DNA of 33,356 nucleotides, taken from contig NZ_RAWM01000098.1 in the NCBI RefSeq assembly GCF_003668875.1, positions 1 through 33,356 of the forward strand, in the 5' to 3' direction. This DNA comes from Corallococcus interemptor. GTDB taxonomy: Bacteria; Myxococcota; Myxococcia; Myxococcales; Myxococcaceae. Positions 11,501 through 16,968 of this stretch are shown here, one piece after another. A program made the position numbers and the translations under genes. Numbering within the stretch: position 1 is the stretch's first letter; the number at the start of each line of letters is the position of its first letter. Under the pieces are notes generated by a model. The model had not been told where the DNA came from, did not search any database, and was given only the letters and a program-made list of their open reading frames with translations.

Positions 11501-12351
11501 AGGCCCTCCGCCAGCTCCTCCATCCCGGCGTCCGGGCGCCGCAGCTGCACCAGCTGGTCGAACACCAGGGGCTTGGGCAGCCGCAGCGTGGGCCAGGAGT
11601 GGAAGAGGGCCCGGGTCTCCGGGTGCAGCGCGCGGGCGTACGTCCACCGGTCCGCCAGGGACAGCAGCGCGCGGACGGACTGGAGCTCCGCCGCGTCGTC
11701 GCCCTTCGTCACCAGGCTGGAGCCGAACGCGTCCAATCCCTCGGGCGTGGCCGTGAGCGCGGCGCGCAGGGTGGCCCAGCGCTCGAGCAGGGCAGGGGCG
11801 CGGTCCTGGTGCGCGGGCGCCAGGTTGCCGGAGAAGAGCCGCTCCAGTTCGAGCAGCGTGAGGATGGACTCCGCGAGGCCTCGCTCCAGGTCGCCGTGCG
11901 CGAGCGCGTCCGGGAAGCCCAGCTGCATGAGCAGGCGCATGCGCCCATCCAGCGACGGGAACTCCGCGAGCGCCGGGCGGTCCTGCGCGCCCTTCTTGAA
12001 GACGCGGCGGGTGATGAACTCGCGCTTGAAGTCGAAGAGGGGCAGCTCCCCGCGCAGGTGGCGGGCCAGCCGCTCGGATTCCGGCTCGATGCGGAAGAGC
12101 GTGGCGACGAAGCGCGAGACGTGGCGGGCCACCTGGATGAGCAGCTCGGATTCAGCCGGGCCGGTGGGCGTGGTGCCGCCGGACTTGCGCCAGGCGTCGA
12201 AGGCCTGGAACAGGCCGGGGGCGTCGCCCTGGAGCTGTGCGTCGAAGCGCTCCGCCAGCCGGCGCAGGCCGCTGGGAGCGTACAGGTCCTCGAAGCAGAA
12301 GCCGGGCAGGCCCAGGTGGAGCGAGGGGGTGGGATTGTTCAATGCGCGCAT
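8584..12351 (-). CDS. fused GltD/NfnL-like and PyrK/NfnS-like iron-sulfur flavoprotein
   Basis: A 1255-residue multidomain oxidoreductase. Residues 1 to about 300 are not recognised. Residues 313-399 are a Cys-rich block (C313, C316, C324, C352, C384, C392, C395, C399) in the position of the [4Fe-4S] domain of GltD-like proteins. GLGPAG at 458-463 is an FAD Rossmann motif, and a second dinucleotide motif (VIGGGLTGIDTATEL) lies near residue 635. From about 925 to the end the protein resembles PyrK: an FNR-like barrel (FSPGQFYRL), a nucleotide motif (VVLVGGGLGNAV), and a C-terminal Cys cluster C1182, C1188, C1191, C1209 as in PyrK [2Fe-2S] sites. The domain order equals NfnL (SudA) joined to NfnS (SudB), the ferredoxin:NADP oxidoreductase that bifurcates electrons. 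Function here is inferred. The ATG at 12351 is chosen because the frame upstream is low-complexity Pro/Arg/Gly. It is monocistronic in view. Confidence 0.85.
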   Translation of the reverse strand: MRALNNPTPSLHLGLPGFCFEDLYAPSGLRRLAERFDAQLQGDAPGLFQAFDAWRKSGGTTPTGPAESELLIQVARHVSRFVATLFRIEPESERLARHLRGELPLFDFKREFITRRVFKKGAQDRPALAEFPSLDGRMRLLMQLGFPDALAHGDLERGLAESILTLLELERLFSGNLAPAHQDRAPALLERWATLRAALTATPEGLDAFGSSLVTKGDDAAELQSVRALLSLADRWTYARALHPETRALFHSWPTLRLPKPLVFDQLVQLRRPDAGMEELAEGLEHHLRHRDGFKLTDRRGTPRDVMNEVDYCVLCHERQKDSCSKGFPAKDPVAEGHSFKKNPLGIPLTGCPLDERISEAHALKREGDSVAALAMVTLDNPMCAGTGHRICNDCMKACIFQKQEPVNIPLAETATLTDVLDLPWGFEIYGLLTRWNPLNPRRPYALPYVGRNVLVVGLGPAGYTLAHYLLNEGFAVTGVDGLKIEPFPDELVGRNGHALQPIRDWRELTRELDERVLEGFGGVSEYGITVRWDKNFLTLIHLTLARREGLRIHGGIRFGGTLTVEDAWALGFDHVAIAAGAGRPTLIGMKNNLIRGIRKASDFLMALQLTGAFKRDALANLQVRLPAIVIGGGLTGIDTATELMAYYPVQVEKTLERHEKLVADLGEDSVLARLDAEERATYETFLTHGRAVRAERQKAHAEGRAPDFIHLVRAWGGVSLVYRRGLTESPAYRLNHEEVSKALEEGIRFIERMSPTEALPDDTGAVRAIRFERMVTVDGRLKGSGQFFELPARTVCVAAGTSPNVTYEKEYPGTFQLDAAKEYFQGHELVDDGSGFTLQPVEAQEDPNAKVGFFTSYQQGGRFVSFYGDNHPAYAGNVVKAMASAKDGHPQVARLFAKEVAGLDFRDTAAQEARDTQRAAHFAKLDEAFLARVVQVNRLTPTIVEVVVKAPFAASHFSPGQFYRLQNFERNAPLVDGVRLTMEGLALTGAWVDKEQGLMGTIVLEMGSSSRLCAALKPGEPVVLMGPTGAPTEIAPNETVVLVGGGLGNAVLFSIARSLKAAGCRVVYFAGYRLKADAFKQDEIEAGTDQVIWSVDAGDLLDVRRPQDAAFRGNVVQALVAYAEGRLGVEPVISLSEVDRVIAIGSDRMMRAVAEARHGVLQPFLKPGHEAIGSINSPMQCMMKEICAQCLQRHVDPATGKETWVFSCYNQDQRLDHVDFVNLGQRLRGNTVLEKQGDAFLAQLLKKAPGLKRV

Positions 12352-12475
12352 GTCAGGGGGGCTTCCGGGAGGGGGGCCTGTGGTCGCGGCGTGTCGCTGG
12401 GAGGCCAGCAGCTTAGGGCCTGGAAGCCGCCTGGCGCGACGGACGCCATGGGCCGGACGGGTTCTGCCCGACGTG

Positions 12476-12504
12476 TTGAGGCGGTGGGCCCCAGCGGCTA
12501 CGGT
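12476..12504 (+). promoter_or_regulatory. candidate promoter giving a leaderless methyltransferase mRNA
   Basis: TTGAGG (12476-12481), a 17-base spacer and TACGGT (12499-12504) lie just before the ATG at 12513. A start 7-9 bases after the -10 would fall on or next to the A of the ATG. No ribosome-binding sequence precedes that ATG, which fits a leaderless transcript. Seen by eye only. Confidence 0.3.
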
Positions 12505-12512
12505 GCGCCGCC

Positions 12513-13448
12513 ATGAAGGACAACGCCGCTCGTCGTGCCTCCGAACCGCACCTGGCCCCCGTGCCGGATGCCTGCTACCTGTGCAAGGGAAGGCGCCTGC
12601 GGCTGCGTCACCGGGCGCGCGGCGCAGCGCAGTCCCAGGGGGCGGAGGCCTACAACTGCACGTCCTTCGGCCACCGGAGCCACCCGCCCATCTGGGGCTG
12701 CGAGGACTGCGGGATGATGTTCCAGTGGCCGCTCCTGTCCCCGGACGTGCTGCTCCAGGCGTACCAGGACGTGGAGGACCCGCTCTACGTCGCGGAGAAG
12801 GACAACCGCTACCACACCTTCCGCCGCGTGCTGCGCGAGCTGGGACCGGCCCAGGGCCGCACGCTCCTGGACGTGGGCGCCTACTGCGGCTACTTCCTGG
12901 ACGTGGCGCGTGAGGCGGGCTTCCGCCCGGAGGGGCTGGAGCTGTCACGCTGGGCCGCCGGCAACGCGCGCGGCCTGGGCTTCACGGTGCACGGCCTCCC
13001 CTTGCGGGAGCTGGCGGCGAAGGGGCTGCAGTACGACGTGGTGACGCTCTGGGACGTGGTGGAGCACTTCGCGGATCCGCGCGAGGAGCTGAAGGCGGCG
13101 CTCAAGCTTACGCGCCCCGGCGGCCGCATCTACCTGTCCACCATCGACGCGGGCAGCCTGCTGGCGCGCCTGATGGGCGGACAGTGGCCGTGGCTGATGG
13201 ACATGCACCTGTTCTATTTCGGCCGCCGCACCCTGGCGACGCTGCTGGAGGAGGTGGGCTTCCGCGTCACGGACGTCCGGACGTACACGCACATCATCTC
13301 CGCGGACTACCTGCTGCGGAAGGTGGGGGCGAGCTTCACGCCCGCGGCGCCGGTGCTGGACCTGGTGCGGCGCGGTGTGCCGTCCAGCTGGTCCATCCCG
13401 TTCAACCTGGGCGACAACATGCTGATGGCCGCCGAGCGGCCCCTCTAG
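12513..13448 (+). CDS. class I SAM-dependent methyltransferase with N-terminal zinc-binding Cys pairs
   Basis: The 311-residue protein has two Cys pairs in its N-terminal part (CYLC at 21-24 and CEDC at 63-66), probably one zinc site, as in many sugar or small-molecule C-methyltransferase-like proteins. The Rossmann methyltransferase core follows: motif I LLDVGAYCGYFLDVA (118-132), the acidic residue of motif II in GLELS (141-145), and DVVEHFADP (181-189). RPGGRIYLST follows motif IV. The arrangement is that of the Methyltransf_23 group often found in polysaccharide and natural-product clusters. The substrate is not evident. It lies 17 bases upstream of a GT-C-like membrane protein on the same strand, which suggests a role in envelope glycan modification. 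It is divergent from the large flavoprotein gene across 161 bases. Confidence 0.85.
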   Translation: MKDNAARRASEPHLAPVPDACYLCKGRRLRLRHRARGAAQSQGAEAYNCTSFGHRSHPPIWGCEDCGMMFQWPLLSPDVLLQAYQDVEDPLYVAEKDNRYHTFRRVLRELGPAQGRTLLDVGAYCGYFLDVAREAGFRPEGLELSRWAAGNARGLGFTVHGLPLRELAAKGLQYDVVTLWDVVEHFADPREELKAALKLTRPGGRIYLSTIDAGSLLARLMGGQWPWLMDMHLFYFGRRTLATLLEEVGFRVTDVRTYTHIISADYLLRKVGASFTPAAPVLDLVRRGVPSSWSIPFNLGDNMLMAAERPL

Positions 13449-13465
13449 AGTTGTCCCGCGCGCCT

Positions 13466-15358
13466 ATGTCTCCCTTGATGCGGCGGGTGCTGCACCCGCT
13501 GGTGCTGCTCACGTTCTTCGCGCTGTCGGCGTTCCACACCTGGCCGCTCGTGTCCCAGATGCAGGGATACGTGATGGGGGGGCGCGAAGACGTCTACATG
13601 AACATGTGGCACCTGTGGTGGATGCGGCAGGCCCTCTGGGTGCAGCCGCAGAACCCCTACTTCGCGCCCTTCCTCCACTGGCCTTTGGGCGCCGAGCTGT
13701 ACTGGCACACGCTGGCGCCGGCGAAGACGCTGTGGGGCGTGGTGCTGCTGCCGTTCATGTCCGTGGAGACGGCGTACAACGTGGTGCTGTTCGGCTCGTT
13801 CGTGCTGACGGGCTACACGTCGTGGCTGCTGTTGCGCTACCTGCTGGAGCGCGCGGGGCATGGGCCCTGGCTCGCGGCGGCGGCGGCGCTGGCGGGCGCG
13901 TGCGTGTTCAACTTCTCGCGCTACCACCTGACCCACGCGACGGCGCACCTGAACCTCACCGCGCTGGAGGGGCTGCCGCTCTACCTGCTCTGCTTCTTCC
14001 GCTGGCTGGACGAGGGCAAGCGCAAGTGGCTGGTGGGGCTGGCGCTGTGCGCGTTGTACGTGTTGCTGTGTGACTATTACTACCTCGTCTACATCGCGCT
14101 CTTCTCGCTCCTGTGGGTGGTGGCGGAGCGGTGGAAGCGGGGGCCGCTGCTGGCCGTGGACACGTGGAGGGATCCGCTCGTGCGCCGGGCGGCGATGGCG
14201 GGCCTGGCGGCGGGGCTCGCGTGCGTGCCGCCCATGGTGCCGTTGATGCTGCATGCGTTCCCCGCGCCGCTGCAGATCCACCATGGGGACTCCGACTACT
14301 TCTCGGACCTGTACGCGTTCTTCGTTCCGGACATGTTGTCGGCGTGGACGCCGGACCTGCCCGCGAAGGCGCGTGAGTTCTCCCAGAACATCATGCGCAT
14401 GAAGATGTCCGCCAACCTGGAGGAGACCGGCACCTTCCTGGGCTGGCTGACGCCGCTCTTGGCCGTCTTCGCGCTGTGGCGGGGCGTGCCGGAGGGGCGC
14501 CGGTGGCTGGGACTGGGGCTGGGCTTCGCGGTGCTGTCCATGGGCACGGTGCTCAACATCGGCCTGGAGGACCGGGTGTCGCCGGTGGTGCTGCTCATCG
14601 TCGCCCTGCTGGGGGTGGCGTGGGTGCCCGCGTGGCGGGAGCGGGTGTGGCGGAGGGACGTGCTGCTGCTCCTGGCGCTGGCCGTCTACCTGGCGCTGTC
14701 GGAGCCGCTGACGGCGTTCAACGTGCCGCTGAAGGTCCAGATTCCAATGCCCTACGTGGTGTTCAAGCACGTGGTGCCGCTGTTCTCGCGCGGGGGCATG
14801 CCGGTGCGCTTCGTGCTGCTCACGCTCTTGTCGTTGTCCGTGCTGGTGGCGTTCGCGGCGGCGCATGCGGGCGCGTGGGCATCCCGGCGGGATGCGCGGC
14901 TGGGCGTGGCGGTGGCGCTCGCGGTGGCGCTGGTGCCCAACATGGAGTACCGGGGGACGGAGATGCTGATGCCGCGGGTTCCCCAGCTGCCGGCGGTGTT
15001 CGATGAGATTCGCGACGCGCCCATGCCGGCGGCGGTGCTGACGGACAACGTGAAGGGCCAGTGGGAGCAGATGTTCCACGGCAAGCCGGTGTCCTACGCC
15101 CGGCTGTCCCGGCTGCCGGTGCGGGAGTCGGCGCTGGTGGACTTGCGGCTCATCCGCGCGGCGGAGGGGATGCGCAATGCGTTTGGCACCGTCACGCCAG
15201 AGGAGCGCGAGGAGATGCGGCGCTACCTGAAGGAGCACCACTTCAAGTGGTACGTGACGCACTACTTCCACCCCATCCGCCACCAGTTCATCACGGACGA
15301 ACTGGGAGGAGAGATGGTCCACCAGGACGGCTACGTCACCGTGTACCGCTTCCCCTGA
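13466..15358 (+). CDS. polytopic membrane protein, GT-C glycosyltransferase-like
   Basis: A 630-residue protein with an N-terminal transmembrane helix (about residues 9-28) and roughly ten or more further hydrophobic segments up to about residue 520, ending in a soluble C-terminal domain of about 110 residues. The first loop carries GREDVYMNMWHLWWM (about residues 39-53). An acidic residue pair in this position, followed by an aromatic helix, is typical of GT-C enzymes that use lipid-linked sugars at the outer face of the membrane. A second conserved-looking loop has SRYHLTHATAHLNL (about 151-164). No ribosome-binding site precedes the ATG at 13466, so translation may be coupled to the methyltransferase 17 bases upstream. 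The frame is open further upstream but overlaps that gene. It could instead be a YfhO-type or uncharacterised membrane protein. Confidence 0.75.
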   Translation: MSPLMRRVLHPLVLLTFFALSAFHTWPLVSQMQGYVMGGREDVYMNMWHLWWMRQALWVQPQNPYFAPFLHWPLGAELYWHTLAPAKTLWGVVLLPFMSVETAYNVVLFGSFVLTGYTSWLLLRYLLERAGHGPWLAAAAALAGACVFNFSRYHLTHATAHLNLTALEGLPLYLLCFFRWLDEGKRKWLVGLALCALYVLLCDYYYLVYIALFSLLWVVAERWKRGPLLAVDTWRDPLVRRAAMAGLAAGLACVPPMVPLMLHAFPAPLQIHHGDSDYFSDLYAFFVPDMLSAWTPDLPAKAREFSQNIMRMKMSANLEETGTFLGWLTPLLAVFALWRGVPEGRRWLGLGLGFAVLSMGTVLNIGLEDRVSPVVLLIVALLGVAWVPAWRERVWRRDVLLLLALAVYLALSEPLTAFNVPLKVQIPMPYVVFKHVVPLFSRGGMPVRFVLLTLLSLSVLVAFAAAHAGAWASRRDARLGVAVALAVALVPNMEYRGTEMLMPRVPQLPAVFDEIRDAPMPAAVLTDNVKGQWEQMFHGKPVSYARLSRLPVRESALVDLRLIRAAEGMRNAFGTVTPEEREEMRRYLKEHHFKWYVTHYFHPIRHQFITDELGGEMVHQDGYVTVYRFP

Positions 15359-15367
15359 GCATGGCGG

Positions 15368-16177
15368 TCAGTCGCATTCGGCGTACTCCACGTTCTCGCG
15401 CTTCGCGGCGCTCGCGGACACGGTGCTGCCGGTCACGGTCACGGTGACGCGCTCGTCCGCGGACAGCACGGAGCCGCACTCGGCGAAGGCGTTGGCGGCG
15501 CAGGAGCGGGTGAGGACCAGCATGCCTTCGTCCTTCCGCACTTCGACGCTCGCGCCGGTGCAGCGATAGGAGATGGGGCCTGCGCCAGGGTCGTTGCCGC
15601 TGACGTCGATGTCGCCCTCGGCGTTGTCGGTGGCGAGGACCTCTCCGTCCTTGCCGAAGAGGACGAAGTAGAACCGGGTCCGGGAGATGGATTCGCCGCG
15701 TCCGTCTTCGTCGGGGGACTCGGACTCGTCCTGGGTGAACACGCGCACGGTCTCACCCGAGGAGCGCTTGAGGACTTCATCCCTGGCCCGCAGGGGGGAC
15801 TCCGGCGGCTTGGGACAGGCGAGCTTCTTCGCGGCGACCTTCACGGGGCGGGAGTAGGTCCCCGGGGCGAGCAGCTTGAGGTGTTCGAGGACGGGGGCGG
15901 CCTCGTTGGACGCGCAGGTGCCCAGGAGCCAGACCCAGAAGCCGGGCTTGAGGCCCGGGATGGTCTTGCTCTGGACGAGCCTGGGGTGGTCCTCCGGAAG
16001 GGTGAGGCCCGTGTTCTCGAGCATCGTCGCGAGGCCGTCCCAGGAGTTCAGCTGGGCTTCGGCTTCGGCCTTGTCCTTGGAGCCCTTCCAGATGAGCGCG
16101 CTGGGCTTGTCCGCGGCGTCGGCTTGGAAGGCGCTGGTGAGGGCCAGCAGGCCCAGGACGAGAATGCACGAACGCAT
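15368..16177 (-). CDS. secreted protein of unknown function
   Basis: The 269-residue product starts with a Sec signal peptide (MRSCILVLGLLALTSAFQADA, cleavage expected near AQ/ADA-AD), so it is exported. The mature part has an N-terminal helical half and a C-terminal half rich in beta-strand-like segments (RTRFYFVLFGKDGEVLATD; RVTVTVTGSTVSA). It contains several Cys residues (for example YRCTG, RSCAANAFAECG and the terminal AECD) that could form disulfides. AAGGGGGAA precedes the ATG. It converges with the GT-C-like gene, with only 9 bases between stops. I do not recognise a family. Confidence 0.7.
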   Translation of the reverse strand: MRSCILVLGLLALTSAFQADAADKPSALIWKGSKDKAEAEAQLNSWDGLATMLENTGLTLPEDHPRLVQSKTIPGLKPGFWVWLLGTCASNEAAPVLEHLKLLAPGTYSRPVKVAAKKLACPKPPESPLRARDEVLKRSSGETVRVFTQDESESPDEDGRGESISRTRFYFVLFGKDGEVLATDNAEGDIDVSGNDPGAGPISYRCTGASVEVRKDEGMLVLTRSCAANAFAECGSVLSADERVTVTVTGSTVSASAAKRENVEYAECD

Positions 16178-16191
16178 GGTGGTTCCCCCTT

Positions 16192-16211
16192 GCGGTGCGA
16201 GACCGCACCGC
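16192..16211 (-). promoter_or_regulatory. perfect inverted repeat just upstream of the secreted-protein gene
   Basis: GCGGTGCG (16192-16199) and CGCACCGC (16204-16211) form a perfect 8-bp inverted repeat with a 4-base spacer. On the minus strand it ends one base before the purine-rich ribosome-binding sequence and 14 bases before the ATG at 16177. It could be a translational hairpin or a repressor site. Confidence 0.4.
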
Positions 16212-16242
16212 CCGCCATGCTAGCGCCTCCGCGATTCGCAAG

Positions 16243-16266
16243 GGCGCCCCGCTGACGAGGGGCGCC
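16243..16266 (-). terminator. terminator hairpin after the glycosyltransferase unit
   Basis: GGCGCCCC (16243-16250) and GGGGCGCC (16259-16266) form a perfect 8-bp stem with an 8-base loop. On the minus strand it lies 12 bases after the stop of the 229-residue gene. It lacks a T-tract. Position and strength support termination of the two-gene glycosyltransferase unit. Confidence 0.5.
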
Positions 16267-16278
16267 ACGTTGGGGGCC

Positions 16279-16968
16279 TCAGCGCTTCTTCGGGCCGCCC
16301 TGCTTCGAGCGGGGAGCCTTCGTGGACCGCTCCTTCTTGGAGTGGGCCGGCTTGGACGGACGGCGGCGTGCGTCCGGTGCCGCCGCCTGCGATGACGCGC
16401 TGAGGTCGATGCGCGGAGGCGCCGGACGATGGCGCTGCTCCGCGGGTCCTGAAGGCTCGGAGGCTCCCGGCGGCTTCACCGGAAGGTCCCGGGCCTTGCG
16501 CCGCGGCTTCGGTGGACGGGCCTGTTCGTCATGTGGCGGCTTGGGCGGCCTGGGGGCTTCCGGGGGCTGGGCCTTCGCGGCCTGGGCCCTCAGCGTGTCC
16601 ACCTCCTGGCGCAGCCGGATGACCTCCGCGGAGAGCTGCGCGTAGGAGTCCCGCACCAGCCCGTTGAACACGCGCTGCCGCCCCAGGGTTTCGTTGATCA
16701 ACACCTGGCACGTCTTGCGGAAGGCCCACTTGGCCACGAGCACCGCCTGCCCCATGCCGCCGCGGTGCGTGTGCAGCGGCAGGGCCCGCGTCGTGTCCGC
16801 GTTCTCCTCCAGCGCGTGCATGTTGAACGTCAGCGGATCCACGCGCGGCTCCACGCCGTCCTCCGGCACCTCCGCCGGCTCCGACGTGGGCAGCCCGCGC
16901 ACGCGCAGCCGCTCCTCGATGCGGGCCACCAGGGCCCCCGTGGGAATGTCCCGTCCGAGCAGCTTCAT
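16279..16968 (-). CDS. glycosyltransferase-linked protein with coiled coil and basic tail, unknown function
   Basis: A 229-residue protein in three parts. Residues 1-50 are a helical lead. Residues 50-130 contain DPLTFNMHALEENADTT, LPLHTHRGGMGQAVLVAKWAF and ETLGRQRVFNGLVRDSYAQLSAEVIRLRQEVDTLRAQ, the last being a likely coiled coil. A C-terminal tail of about 95 residues is rich in Pro, Lys, Arg, Ser and Ala. The middle part recalls the amphipathic membrane-facing segment seen next to methyltransferase or glycosyltransferase domains in O-antigen clusters, here without the catalytic domain. Its ATG overlaps the stop of the two-domain glycosyltransferase (ATGA), so the two are translationally coupled. 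It may act as an adaptor or membrane tether for that enzyme; this is inference. Confidence 0.7.
   Translation of the reverse strand: MKLLGRDIPTGALVARIEERLRVRGLPTSEPAEVPEDGVEPRVDPLTFNMHALEENADTTRALPLHTHRGGMGQAVLVAKWAFRKTCQVLINETLGRQRVFNGLVRDSYAQLSAEVIRLRQEVDTLRAQAAKAQPPEAPRPPKPPHDEQARPPKPRRKARDLPVKPPGASEPSGPAEQRHRPAPPRIDLSASSQAAAPDARRRPSKPAHSKKERSTKAPRSKQGGPKKR

Noticed and set aside
8698-12516. Very long + strand open frame opposite the flavoprotein
   Set aside because: Composition is Arg/His/Val/Ala/Gln-rich with no motif; it is a by-product of high GC at third positions.
13445-15322. Minus-strand frame of over 600 codons opposite the GT-C-like gene
   Set aside because: Extremely His/Gln/Arg-rich and featureless, whereas the + strand frame has clean transmembrane segments.
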